A DNA stretch of 64,000 nt, taken from NCBI GenBank assembly GCA_004764695.1, contig SMSO01000032.1, positions 8,452,668-8,516,667 on the forward strand, read 5' to 3'. Shown here one piece after another: positions 37,680-49,570 of this stretch (the first letter of the stretch is position 1; the number at the start of each line of letters is the position of its first letter). Origin of the DNA: Schizochytrium sp. TIO01 (taxonomy: Eukaryota > Sar > Bigyra > Thraustochytrida > Thraustochytriidae). The notes beneath the pieces are model-generated. The model was not told the origin of the DNA and made no database searches. It saw only the letters and a list, made by a program, of their open reading frames with translations. The translations under genes and the position numbers were made by a program.

Positions 37680-40600
37680 CTATTCTAATCGAAATCCAGG
37701 GCCAACAAGGTCTGGGGTTAGCAAAGGCGAAAGTTGTTCTTGTAGGCCAAGACGGAGATTTCTGTCATGCACATTTGCCGACCAGTATTCACGCAGTCGC
37801 TCCGCACGCAGTATTCTCCACCCTTCACGCACCTGCTCGAATGATTCAGCAAAAAAAGGGTCTTGTCCAAGTTTTCTTGAGCAGGTTCTCACATGATCAT
37901 GGCAAAACCTACTATTCGGGGAACTATACGCAAGACACCAGGCACAAAAATGATGTCCACATGTACCATTACCACATTTCACAGCACAACATGCATCAAA
38001 TTGGTCGAAGCAAGCATGGCAATTTGGACAACACGTGTTTAAGATATTCTCTTGAATATGCAATAAATGCCTCCGCACATCGCGGGTCAGCCCATCTACC
38101 TGTAAAGCTTCTGCTATGCGCCTTTGGATCTCTTGCTCTGCTCGAGCGGATGCTTCACTTTCTGCTCTCATCTTTGCGATCAGCAGAAGATGGTCCAGAG
38201 CACTAGGAGCAAGGCGAGTAATCTCTTGACCTGTAATCCTTCCAGTGCAACCAGGTCTTACGCATGACATTGTTCCGTCAGCACCAACCAATACGCTAGC
38301 TTGCGGCTGTGCCGCAGCCTCTACTGAGCTGGCAACGCAATCTCGGCAAAAAAAGTCTCCTTCCTCGCAGCTCGTACCCTCAGTAAGTGCTATGGCCTCA
38401 AAACACACGAGGCATGTCTCCAGAGGTATTTTAGGGGCTCCAAATGCTTCATGTTTAAGAGCCTCCTTTGCGCTAATACGCCGACCAGGGTCTGTCGCTT
38501 TAAGATTCTCAATAAGCCTCTGCATGGCAGTGGTTGGCTCAGGATACAGGTCCTCAAAGACTACACCCACAGAGTACATGTCCATTGCTGTTTCGAACTT
38601 AGTCACTGGTCCACTCTGCAACTCAGGAGCAATATAGCGTGGAGTAGCCTGAACAGATGTGTAAGTTGCGGTGCAATCCGCAACTTTGATGCCGTCGAAA
38701 TCACCAATCAGCGGGGTCCCATTACTTGTGAGGAAGATGTTCTCTGGTTTGATATCACAATGTACGATGCCGCAAGTATGTATATCTACCATACCAGTAA
38801 GCAGACCCATGGCGAGTCGATCGCGAGCTACTTTGCCTTCGTTGGGATGATCTTGAATCCATTTGGCTAGGTCACCTTGTTCGTAGAAAGGCATGACGAT
38901 GCAGCCACGCGGTTCGCCATGTGCTATATCTACAAAAGCACCAGTAATGCGAATCACATGCTGAGACACCACTTTTCCAAGATTTGCAGCTTGTTTGTAA
39001 AATACTTTGTATTGACTTGAGTCGCCAAGTTGAAACTGTTTGAGGACTACAGTTTTGCCAAAATTATCAAGAACCTTTTGAACCCTCTTGCCACCTCTGG
39101 AGGTGAGGGGCTTGCCAACAGGCTGAAAATCCGAAATCTTGACGTTGGCCAACCAAAGGTCGGAAAATGCAACTTCGAAAACCCCTTCTGCATTTATATG
39201 CATCCTTTCTAGCCAGGCACTATCAAGCAGGAGTTCTGGATAATGCTTTTGTGCATGTTGCAGAGTTTCAGCAAGCTTATGACGAAAAGCTTTGCTAAGC
39301 TCGATAGGGGTCCCTTGAGAGAGAATAAGCTCTTGTTTCTTGATTCGATTTCTGTAATGCTCTTGCTCTTCCTCATCCAAATCTTCAGTCTCGAGGGCTT
39401 CTCTGGCTCTCTTCAAACTTTCTGTCGCTTTCCGAGACTTGGCAAGCCCCTGGTACAACACCTCAACATCGAAGATGTTTGGTTCTTTCGAACCTAGCTC
39501 TATGAAGTCGTGCATCTCAGAGATCTCTTTCGGCGAAAGTTTGTGACCTATCTTCAACCGGGCTCTTCTGTTAGCGTCGGGATATAAACGCTGGAGTGAG
39601 AAGCCGATAGCTGCGAGAGTTTTAAACACTCGGGCACTTAGTGTATCTCGTCTCAGAACCTCAAGCTCTTCTTGAAGAGCGTTTTGAAGTTCAACCAGCT
39701 CAGGTGTAAGCCTCGTTGCCTGTTCAGGTGTCCTCAGGGTAATCCAGAATGCGTCACCAAGTTGCAACTCATTTGCACGAGATATGATGCTTCTAACAGC
39801 TTGGTCGCTTCGTTGTCCAATGTTGTTTGGCCGGCCTTTTTGATTCATCTTGTACTCTTCAACACACCTGGCAGATTGACTAGCGAGTTCTTTGAGGCGC
39901 TCGAACTCGTCTGCGCAAGTCCCACCGGCAACTGATACATCGTTTGTATTCAGATCTTCTAACAAGCTTGCAATCTTCACTTTGAATGCACACACTACAT
40001 CGTCATCGTCTTCGCAATCTCTTGCACAGACCCATGGGTACACGTCTTTCACGAGCGCTCGCAGGCGATCTCTTTCGGCATTCCGCTGCTTGACGAGACC
40101 GTGCAAGCCATCACGAGAGCTTGCACGAATCTGATCTTGTAGCCTGTCCAAGCTTGCTTTTGAGATTTTGATGTCACTAGAGGCCTGCTGCAATTTCATT
40201 TGGCCAAAGTAGCCCTGTATCGCGGGTCCTACAAACTCCTCAAGGAGAGCAATCCCAGTCTGCACAGAGCCCCCCCCGCCTTGGCCCGCGCGTGAATTCG
40301 AGACTTGATTGGCAAGCTGCACCACATCAGCGAAACTCACACTGGCGCTGTCCGGCCGCATTCTAGTGTAAACAAGGATGTGTCAGCAAATAAAGAGCAA
40401 GAGATGCGCGCGTTAGGATCTTGGATATTTCAACTTCACAATTCGTTGAGTGACAGACAAATCATGCCAAAATCATGAACCAGCAACCAAAACATCGTGA
40501 ACTTACGCAGCTATATCCACATTGCACGGCCCCGCGACAAGTCCGGCACCAACGACACCATCTTGTTCGCTCTTGGGTTCTACAGAAGGCTCGCTTGCTG

Positions 40601-41592
40601 CGTCTAGCGAGAGCCACGACTCTGTGTCTAAAGAATCAATATCTTCTCCGGGAGAACACACCTTTGCAAACAATTCTTTAGGAGTCAAAGACGAATTTGC
40701 ATCGTAAAACCTGCGATTTACGAATAATTGAAACAATGGGAACATCAGAGCACTCGTTAGAACAACAATGCGCGCATTCGATGACCGCCTCGCAAGCCCA
40801 TGGAGACACAAGAGAACCAGCAAAGCCAAAGGTCTACGCAGACCGCGGGCGCCAGCAGCGGCAGAAGACACGGAACTTACTCGATTCGAACAGAAGGATG
40901 AGTTTTATGCAGAGTTTTCGCGACGGCCTTGGCACCCTCGTCGCTAATATTATTCTTCCAAATACTGCGAGTACAAATAAATAAGTTCATTCATTGTCAA
41001 AACGATTCCAATTGAGTCAGTCAACCACACTTTTCTACTCCCACAAAAATGATCATAGAAAACCCTCCCTTCGCTAAAAGATCGCTCTCATTATCTTTTG
41101 TCAATTTTCTGTCTGATCGCATTTTGTGGAAAATGCTTCAGTTCTTCCTTTCTCTTCAGATTCTTCTCTCTTCCTTTCTTTCTACTACTGTGCTTTATGC
41201 TGAATAAGATGCTAGTAGTTCGACATTTTGATCTTTTCATTACACAGAAGTACTAAAAAGAAAGGAAAAGGGAGCCATCGTGGAGTCTCAAAAAACTTAC
41301 CCAAACCCTGTCAGGTTCTTGCATCCCTCGAGTGCCTTTGCGACGGCCTTTGCACCTTCATCGCCGATATTGCATTGCACGATTCTGTGCGTACATATAA
41401 ATAAGTTCATTCGTTGTCAGGATAATCGTAGTGAGTGAGTCAGTCTATCCTCTTCTTCAAGGGACGAACGGCAAAATACTTCTGCGCCCCAATTGCAAAT
41501 CAAATAAATGCCTTCGTTGTACTGATCACGTTTCAGATATTGAAGAAAGAACTGCCCTTCTCTTCCTGCCTCTTCCTGCCTCTTCAAATTCT

Positions 41593-41675
<83 letters not shown>

Positions 41676-44114
41676 ACACTACTGTGCTTTATGCTGAATA
41701 AGCTGCTAGTAGTTCTATATTTTGATAGGGAAGTACTTAAAAGAAAGGAAAAGGGAGCCATCGTGGAGTCTCAAAAAACTTACGCAAACCCTGTCAGGTT
41801 CTTGCATCCCTCGAGTGCCTTTGCGACCTCATCGCCAATGCTGTAACCCAGCAGACTGTACGTATTGCAACCATCAATCCAAGAAAGTCGGTCAGCCAGT
41901 GATGTGAGTGCTGTGAGTCAACCGATCCTTATCACGGGAGTTTTCTTCTGCGTCCCTAACATTCTCATCAGATCACATTTAGTGGGAGATGTCTATAAGC
42001 TACCTGCTATGTACTCAGTAGGTGCATCATTGAAGATTTCCTCTTTTTTATTTTAAAATGATCATCATGTGGTCCCCAAAAGAAAGAAAAAGGGAATCAA
42101 CGCGATTCTCCGAAACTTACACAAATGCTTTCAGGTTCTTGCATCCCTCGAGTGCCTTTGCGACGGTATTGATGCCCTCATCGCTAATCCTACTCCCACT
42201 CAAACTGTGGGTTGCATTAATTGACTCCTTGTCAGGATACTTAGTCAGTCAATTAAAAAAATAAAAAAAAAAAATTCAAATAAACATGGAAGTCTTCTCT
42301 ATGTCCCTTTTGGTTTGCTCATCTTATTGCATTCGGGTGATAAGAAGAATGAATGCGCTTTTTCATTGAAGCTCTTTCTTCGCTTCCTTTCTCGACAAGT
42401 TCTTTTGTCTAGTCTCCTAATTCATTTAATTGTGATGCTTCTATTTAAATCTAATCTCTTCGTTCATCACTTAAAGAAAGAAAAAGAAGAACTCCCGTGT
42501 ATTACTACTCTCCCAAAACTTACAAAAATGTTTCAAGGTTCTCGCATCCTTCGAGTACCTTTGCGACTGCCTTGGCAACCTCATCGCCAAAGTTGTTATG
42601 GTGGAGACTGAGAGTATAAATGAGTCCATTCATTCCGATTGAGTCAGTCGATCCTCTTCTTCATTGCAACAATCGCAGAAGTCTTTTTATGGCCATATTT
42701 GCAAATTGATTGGCCCGCATCTTTTATTAGCTTTTATTTTTATTTAAAAAATAAAATCATTTGAAAGCCTAAAAACTTGACAGATCATTTTCCCCCCTCA
42801 AGGCTTTTTCCTTTCTTTCTCTTTCGAGATCTTATTTTCTACTTATTCTATGGTCTGCCTAATGGATGGTGCTTCTATTTTCATCTCTTCGTTCCTCAAA
42901 AAAAGAAAGGAAAAGAATACCTCTCCTGAACTGCTACACTACTCTTCCCAAACTTACCCCAGTACTGTCAGGTTCTTGCATCCCTCGAGTGCCTTTACGA
43001 GTGCCTTCGCACCTTCATCACCAATGTTGTTCTGATCAAGACTGTGAGTGAAAATAAGTCCGTCCGTTTCGAGTGAGTCATTCGATTCTCTTCTTCTTCA
43101 CCAAAACATTCGCAGAAGTCTTCTTATGGCCCAATTTGCGAATTGATTGGGCTTCGTTATTCTGATGATCGCATTTTTAGTTGCGTTACGAAAAGTTAAT
43201 TTTGAAACCCTCGAAACTTGAGATCATTTTTTCTCCTCAAGGCGTTCTTCTTTCAAGCTCTTATTTTCTCCCCTCCCCACTGCCATAAGTTCTACTAATT
43301 GTACTTCTATTTAATCTTGTCAATACAACAAAAAGAAAGGAAAAGAAGAACTCTCCTGAACTGCTACACTACTCTCCCCAAACTTACCTCAATCCTGTCA
43401 GGTTCTTGCATCCCTCGAGTGCCTTTGCGAGTGCCTTCGCACCCTCATCGCCAATGTTGTTCTGATTAAGACTGTGAGTGAAAATAAGTCCATCCGTTTC
43501 GAGTGAGTCATTCGATTCTCTTCTTCTTCACCAAAGCATTCGCAGAAGTCTTCTTATGGCCCAATTTGCGAATTGATTGGGCTTCGTTATTCTGATGATC
43601 GCATTTTTAGTTGCGTTACGAAAAGTTAATTTTGAAACCCTCGAAACTTGAGATCATTTTTTCTCCTCAAGGCGTTCTTCTTTCAAGCTCTTATTTTCTC
43701 CCCTACCCACTGCCATAAGTTCTACTAATAGTACTTCTATTTAATCTTGTCAATACAACAAAAAAAGTAAGGAAAAGAATACCTCTCCTGAACTGCTACA
43801 CTACTCTCCCCAAACTTACTTCAATACTGTCAGGTTCTTGCATCCCTCGAGTGCCTTTGCGAGCGCCTTCGCACCCTCATCGTCAATGTTCTTCTCTCCA
43901 AGGCTGTGTTTGAAGGTGAACAAGGCATCATAAATAAAGTAAGTATGCCGTTTACAAGTTCATGAGTGCGTGTACGAACCTAATAGCCAGATTTGCTTTC
44001 TTTGTCACATCAGCCACGAAGGGCACTCTTTCGTCTCGTCCTCTCACCATCGTGAACTTACAATATCCGCGTCGTATCTTCTCTGATGTCCTCGATTCTG
44101 TATGCCGTTGACAT
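37680..44114 (-). CDS. LRR - atypical kinase - RBR protein, gene 1
   Basis: Eleven exons (all introns phase 2): 44062-44114 start; LRRs 43820-43903, 43388-43471, 42958-43041, 42524-42607, 42121-42204, 41784-41855, 41301-41384, 40881-40964; linker 40507-40710; last exon 37680-40362. The product is 1199 residues. The ATG at 44114 is preceded in frame by TGA five codons upstream, which fixes the start. Residues 19-238 are eight LRRs, then a linker with LTPKELFAKV. The last exon gives a helical region (about 307-710), a kinase (about 716-946: VVLKQF, HCDIKPEN, GDFDGIK, YIAPEL), RING1 (CLVC to CVRPGC, about 956-1011) and a second zinc module (CPNC to CHDHVRTC, about 1083-1133). RBR proteins are E2-dependent ubiquitin ligases. 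The likely role is ligand-sensing LRRs coupled to phosphorylation and ubiquitination; this is inferred from domains. No signal peptide is seen, so it is probably intracellular. Confidence 0.85.
40881..43903 (-). repeat. Eight single-exon LRRs of gene 1
   Basis: Each exon codes one ribonuclease-inhibitor-type repeat in the form LxxNNIGDEGAKALAKALEGCKNLTxL. Seven are 84 nt and one (41784-41855) is 72 nt, having lost four codons in frame. All donors read GTAAGT. The units 42958-43041 and 43388-43471 are nearly identical in both exon and following intron. The last repeat (40881-40964) is a capping form ending in HKTHPSVRIE, shared by all four genes. Confidence 0.9.
41591..41674. repeat. (CTTT)n microsatellite inside an LRR intron
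   Basis: About twenty-one perfect CTTT units within the gene 1 intron between the LRR exons at 41301-41384 and 41784-41855. On the transcribed strand it is (GAAA)n. Expandable repeats of this kind are a likely site of length polymorphism. Confidence 0.95.
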
Positions 44115-44162
44115 CGTCTTGCAGAGTCACCTTGGGCGAAGCAACTCGATTGCTTGATCTGG

Positions 44163-44220
44163 TTGATCGGTTTTGCTTTGCTTTGATCGGTTTTGCTTTA
44201 CTTTGCTTTGCTTTGCTTTG
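44163..44220. repeat. (CTTTG)n repeat upstream of gene 1
   Basis: About eight CTTTG-type pentamers about 50-100 nt before the gene 1 start codon, inside the presumed 5' UTR. A shorter CTTTACTTTG tract lies at the same place upstream of gene 3 (about 55567-55590). Confidence 0.8.
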
Positions 44221-44406
44221 TTTGGAAACTCGTGAGAGCAGTTTGTTTGCAGCGCGATCAGGAATGGAGACTCTCCTGAGCAGCAACGCTGAGCGACGCC
44301 CCGTCGGTGGCTCTGTAGACCAAGCCTCGCAAAGTGTGAGTAGCACAGCAAGATTGTGCGGGGGCGCTCGCAGGGGTTGCTTGCGTCTCGTGCGCGTGCG
44401 TGCTGT

Positions 44407-44428
44407 CTTGTGTTCAAGGTTTGCGATG
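44407..44428 (-). promoter_or_regulatory. Conserved upstream element, gene 1 copy
   Basis: On the plus strand it reads CTTGTGTTCAAGG followed by TTTGCGATG. Related 22-nt words lie upstream of gene 2 (48306-48327) and gene 3 (55761-55782), at 293, 197 and 268 nt from the respective start positions. It may be a core promoter or transcription start element, or simply leftover duplication homology. Confidence 0.4.
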
Positions 44429-45911
44429 ATGATGGTTGGTTTTGTAGCTTTTGTGTGAATATTCCTTTTCGTTCTTTTCCTGGTTTAAGGTTCTTCCTCC
44501 ATTCGCTTAAGGTGCTTTCGGTGCAGCTTTTTAGTTTTTTATTTATCCTGGGAGCGCAAGGAAAATAATTTGCGTGGATGTAGTCGTCTTAGGCAGCCTC
44601 CTACTGCAACTAGGCCTGGCCTAGGTCCGGACACGTGGCAAGCGACATGGAGGACTGTGTGAGCGCGAAGATGAGCAGAACTTGAAGCACCTCATGGTTT
44701 CTTTCCTGCACTTTCAAAGTCAAAGTTAGATTTTGTGGAGAGGCATCAGATCGAAGCTTGATCTATCTCCTGCCGTGCAATAAATAACCAGAGGAGGCAG
44801 ACCGTGCATTAGCCAGGTTATTTTGAAGAATCGTAAAGGTCATGGACATCATTGGTGCCTTGATGAAGCAATGGCGAGCAAGCATGCTTTGGGTAGCGCC
44901 CAAAAATAGCCTGCCTTGCCAGCTGCTCTGATGACAGATGGGGTTGTGAGTGTGAGTGGCGGCTTGATTTTGAAGAGTATTTTGGGGGTGTCCTGGGCCT
45001 CTAGGCTATTTCCATAAAAGTTGCCCACTGCATGCATTCGCCCCTATATATTCCATATCAAGAAAAACCCGAGAAAACTTTCAATCCTTTCACGCCAAAA
45101 CTTTCTTTAACTTTTCACTTAAAAGTAAAGTTAAAAAGAAAAACCTTAAGGGAAAATCTTTTAGCGATAAGAAGATTTCCTCTTATCGTGCACGCTATCG
45201 TGCAACGAGGAAATCGCACACCTCTCTAAGAAGAAGCCTCACAGGCAAGCATGCCCAGAGCCCCCGGCTACTCACAGCCACCAGAGTCTCACCGCCCTTA
45301 CCTGTCGAGACTCCTTAGTCTCCGCCTTAGCTTGACCAACTCACTCATTCGCTCACCAGCTTAGTTTTCTCAAAGAGTTGCGACTGCGCCCCACGCACCA
45401 TCTTTCGCCTTTCTGTAGGCGAGCCTATCCTCCTGCGGATGCCTCTTCTCCAGCGATTGCCCTTCAATCTGCGATTGTCCCATCAATCGACCAGGGGTCT
45501 CGACAGGGCAAGTTATCTTGGGGAAGAGTAGAAAGCTGCATTCAAGTCAGGGCTGCAGAGGTAGCACATGCCATGCTGGAAGACAATCGCGCTTTGGTTA
45601 TGGAGAGAAAGAAACAGGGATATGCATTCGAGAGCCCGAGAACCAAAAAGAATTGCGGAAGACTTGAGGGCTGGCTGCCTATCGAGATAGGCTATCGAGA
45701 TAGGCTATTGAAATAGGAAAGAAGAAAGATAGAACTGGAAGAGGAGCACAGGAGCACTTCGACAACGCAATGGAACTATTTTGAGAGGCCTGGCAGTCGT
45801 CAAGACCACTATGAGAGTAACAGACAGAGACTTGCTTTTATGCAGGGATGCTAAAGGAACAAATTTTGAAAGGCTTTATTGATTTTTTAAAAATATTTTT
45901 ATATATTATAG

Positions 45912-48109
45912 TCATTCTAATCGAAATCTAGGGCCAACGATGTCTGCCGTTAGGAAAGGTGCAAGCTGTTCTTTGAGAACACGACGGACATTTCTGTCCC
46001 TGACGTTCACATTCCAATACTCACGCAACCGCTCCGTACGCACTATCCGCCACGCCTCACGAACCTGCTCAAATGAATCAGGGAAAAATAGATCTTGCCC
46101 AAGTTTTCTTGAACAGGTTCTCACATGGCGATAGCAAGCTTCACTACTCTCAGAACTATACTCAAGACACCAAGCGCAAAAGTGATGCCCACATGTATCA
46201 CGACCACATTTCACAGCACAAGAACCATCGAATTGTTCAAAACAAGCTTTGCAGTTTGGGCAGCATAAGTTCAAGATATCCTCTTGAATATGCAGTAAAT
46301 GCCTCCGCACGTCACGGGTCAGCCCATCTACCTGTAAAACTTCTGATGTGCGCCTTTGAATCTCTTGCTCTGCTCGGGCGGATGCTTCACTTTCTGCTCT
46401 CATCTTTGCGATCAGCAGAAGATGGTCCAGAGCACTAGGAGCAAGGCGAGTAATCTCTTGACCGGTGATCGTTCCAGTGCATCCAGGTTCCATGCACGAC
46501 ATTGTCCCATCATCGGCGATAGCTACAGCTGATCGTGGATGCGTGGCAGCTTCTACTGACCTTGCAACGCAGTCTCGGCAAAGGAAGTGTCCTCTCTCGC
46601 AGCTTGTGCCGTCGGAAGGAGGATGTTCCTCCATGCACACGAGACATGTCTTTTGAAGAGCACCATCTCTGGCTGCTGCGTCTGAGGAGTCAATGTCCTC
46701 TCCGCGAGAGCACACCCGAGCAAACAACTCCCGAGGGGTCAAAGAAAAATTACCAAAAGGCGAGCCACCGAAACTGCGTTTTGAGGATGAGTTCAAAAAG
46801 CAATGAGAACACTCGTTAGAGCAACAATGAGCGTATTTGAAGACAGTCTTAAAGTTCCATGGAGATATAGAGAACCGACGAGGGCGAGCCTCTACGCAAG
46901 ATGGATTGAACAGCCGCAAAAGAAGAAACACAACTTACTCGATTCGAACAAATGGACATGATTTGTGTAAAGACTTGGCAAGTGCTTTGACGCCATCTAC
47001 GTAGATGTTGTTTTCGCCGAGACTGTCAATAGATACAAATAAGTTTGGTCGTGGCCGGGACAGTTCAAATTAGTGAGTGAATGATCCGAGTGTTGTGCTT
47101 TGAATCAGTCCTTGCAAAAGAAGCATAGGAGCGTTCATCTGTGCCAATCTACTAAGCTGGGTGCCCATATTAAGGTCCCTATTTTTAATGAAAAAGAAAA
47201 GAACCAGGACTGGTAGCTCAATGCGAATTCAATGGACGTACTACAAATGAGTCAGGTTCGGACATCCTTCCAGTGCCTTTGCAACGGCCTTGGTGCCCTC
47301 AGAGCCAATGCCGTTTCCCCAAAGACTGTAATGTAAATTCATTTGTTTTAAACAACCAAAAATAAATTTGTCAGTCATTCGAATACGGGTGATCCTATCA
47401 TATTCAAAAGAAACAAAGTACTTTAGAAACATCAAATCGAGCGTAGCTTCCCGTGAGTACCCAAAACATACTCCAATTCTACCAGGTTCTTGCATCCCTC
47501 TAGTGACTTTGCGATGGACTTGGCACCCTCAACCCCAATGTTGGACCCCCAAAGACTGTGGGCATTTCAAGCATTGTCAGCAAAATCTATGACAGTCAGT
47601 CGTTCAAATCTCGTGTGAATAATCATAAAAGTATTTTTCTGTGCCCGATCGCAAATTTAGTGCCCTCATTATTCTTCGCGCATTATATTAGCAATCGAAC
47701 CAAACCATGGTACTAGGATACCATGATGGTTTACGATAAATGAAAACTTTGGATTTCCTTTCCTGCTTCATATATGTACAACCAAAAAATATACATTGCT
47801 TTTTGTGGATTCACAAAACATACCTCAAATATATCAGGTTCTTGCATCTCTCCAGTGCCTTTGCGACGGTCTTAGCGCCCTCGGTGCCAATGTTGTCCCC
47901 ACCAAGACTGTGTTTGTTGGTAAACAGAAGAAGTAAGTGTGCTATTCCGCAAGTTCATGACTGCCAATATAAAACTAGTATACAAAACTTGCTTTTTACA
48001 ACACATCGGTCACGCAGAGAATCCGTGTGTCCTCCCTCTCACGATCAAGCACTTACTCTACCTCTGTTGTATCCTCTTTGATGTCAATAATGCGCGTTAC
48101 CTTGGTCAT
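45912..48109 (-). CDS. LRR - RBR protein without kinase, gene 2
   Basis: Six exons, all introns phase 2: 48057-48109 start; LRRs 47824-47907, 47472-47555, 47242-47325, 46939-47022; last exon 45912-46773. The product is 416 residues. The 53-nt start exon (MTKVTRIIDIKEDTTEV) matches gene 1 in length and in the DI..EDTT pattern. The last exon begins as the usual linker (SLTPRELFARVCSRGEDIDSSD), then runs after about ten residues straight into RING1 (CLVCMEEH, SCERGHFLCRDC, MSCMEPGC) and the second zinc module. The intron, helical region and kinase of the paralogues are all missing, yet the frame is intact. The second zinc module has Ser where the paralogues have the first Cys of DACCAVKC. It could act as a kinase-less regulator, a decoy or a constitutive ligase; that is speculation. 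Confidence 0.82.
46939..47907 (-). repeat. Four single-exon LRRs of gene 2
   Basis: Four 84-nt phase-2 exons. Cores read LGGDNIGTEG, LWGSNIGVEG, LWGNGIGSEG and the capping repeat LGENNIYVDG...CPFVRIE. Donors are GTATGT, GTATGT and GTACGT for the first three and GTAAGT for the cap. The introns are short (about 150-270 nt). Confidence 0.9.
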
Positions 48110-49570
48110 AATCTTGTACTTTGCTTGTTGATCAAGAGTCTTAGCTTTGGCACTCTCAAGATCAGTAGATCAGACTCGTAGATAAACTTCCTCTCAGCCG
48201 CAAGGAAGCAGGATCTCGACACGATGACTTAAACACAAGATACGCAGTGGAGTGGCTTGACGCCTGGCAGGCTGTGTGTTATTTGTGTGCGCGTGCAGCC
48301 TTCAACATGTGTTAAGGATCTGCGATGGTCGGGTCTCTGGTCTGAAGTGCCCTTCGCGTGAGAAAAGCTCTGCTACTACTATCTCATAATATATAAGAGA
48401 GGAGTCTTTGTAAGTTAACCACATTTTTTAATTTTTCTAAATCGCTGTTTAGCCACTACATTTTAATTCCAAAACGTCAGTACTAAAAGAGCGCAAGTCA
48501 CTTTGCCCAACCATTATACGTTAATTTCAAACGTATCCACATCTGAAAGCTCTTTGTAATTCAAGTTTGCTCGAATTACACACATACAATTCATGCTAGA
48601 GATAGAAAACAATTGTAAAAAAGAAAACAATTATCAGAATTTCAACAACAAAAAGGCGCACTTCAGTAAAGTTTCCCTACCTAACTATTTTAAAGGTCTA
48701 GGTCACTCGGATGATTCGGAAAAACGGGTAGAAATCAAGAACTACGTGCTAATCTTATTTTGAAATCCTTAGTCCTCTGTCACGAGCTAGAAAGGCTGCC
48801 TCGTATTTAGGATTTGAGATCGTCAGTTTTTTTTTTAATCGACAAAACTATGTTCTAATTTTATCATTGGGCTCAATAACAAAACCATCTGCTCGAAGTA
48901 GTATCGTACGAAAATTCTAGCGCCGTATTGTTCTTTGGGGGCATACAAGAACGAGATCGCGCTCTCAGGATTATCGAATCGCTCTGGTGCGATGCGTGTG
49001 TGGCTATTTTATCTTGAGGAGTATCTTGCAACGGCATGTTCTTTGGAAAGAATAAAAGCAGATACATGCCGCTGAAGAGATGAAATGTGCTAAAGGACAA
49101 TTGCACTTTAGATTTGAGAAGAGGAGGCCACAGAAGGGCATCCAAAGGTCATAGATTTTTAAGGCTGCACGAGAAAAGAAGCGAGGAGGTGAGTATTATA
49201 GGGAATGACAGAAAGAGAATTTAAAGAACTGAGAGGGAATAATGGGCTTCTTCTTCTACCATTATACGTACTTTGTTCAGACACACATACCATTTACGAC
49301 AGTTTCAAAGAAGATTCTCGTTGAAAGAAGCTTTTCGCAAAAGTATCGAATGCACTTAGTTCGTACTTATATCTACGCGTATCATGGTAAAACAACTTCC
49401 TTCCAAGATCTTTCAGAATATTACAGTTACATGGTAACCCTTGGTAATGGTCAAGGCTATTTCAAGAAGAACAACCACAAAACTTTGGTCTAACCTAAGC
49501 CTACTCAACTACATAGATACCATAAAATATATCTAAGCTAAGCAAAATACACTCTATTACTCAAAAGTTA
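48110..49570. other. Intergenic region between genes 2 and 3
   Basis: The part near 48110-48360 resembles the upstream regions of genes 1 and 3 and holds the conserved element. From 48.4 to 49.57 kb the DNA is AT-rich, with no gene seen; it is the 3' flank of gene 3. Confidence 0.5.
48306..48327 (-). promoter_or_regulatory. Conserved upstream element, gene 2 copy
   Basis: The plus strand reads CATGTGTTAAGG then ATCTGCGATG. It is 197 nt above the gene 2 start codon and related to the copies upstream of genes 1 and 3. Confidence 0.4.

Larger units (their letters stand above)
44115..45911. other. Intergenic region between genes 1 and 2
   Basis: It contains the promoter and 5' UTR of gene 1, with a CTTTG repeat (about 44163-44220) and a conserved element near 44407. 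Parts of 44930-45800 align by eye with 56085-56420, the gap between genes 3 and 4 (shared words such as GACAATCGCGCTTTGG versus GACACTCGCGCTTTGG, and GCAGTCGTCAAGAC), so the flank was duplicated with the genes. A hairpin-like CGATAAG/CTTATCG pair lies near 45164-45187. No gene seen. Confidence 0.5.

Noticed and set aside
40503-40871. A transmembrane segment between LRRs and kinase in gene 1 (also 59488-59739 in gene 4)
   Set aside because: The hydrophobic stretch lies between a GTAAGT donor and a CAG acceptor, and splicing it out restores the phase-2 frame seen in all paralogues. I treat it as intron, with an alternative-start possibility noted separately.
40881-43903. A regularly spaced near-identical repeat array that could be taken for CRISPR-like or satellite DNA
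   Set aside because: The units are LRR exons with introns between them. They translate to a single continuous LRR domain.
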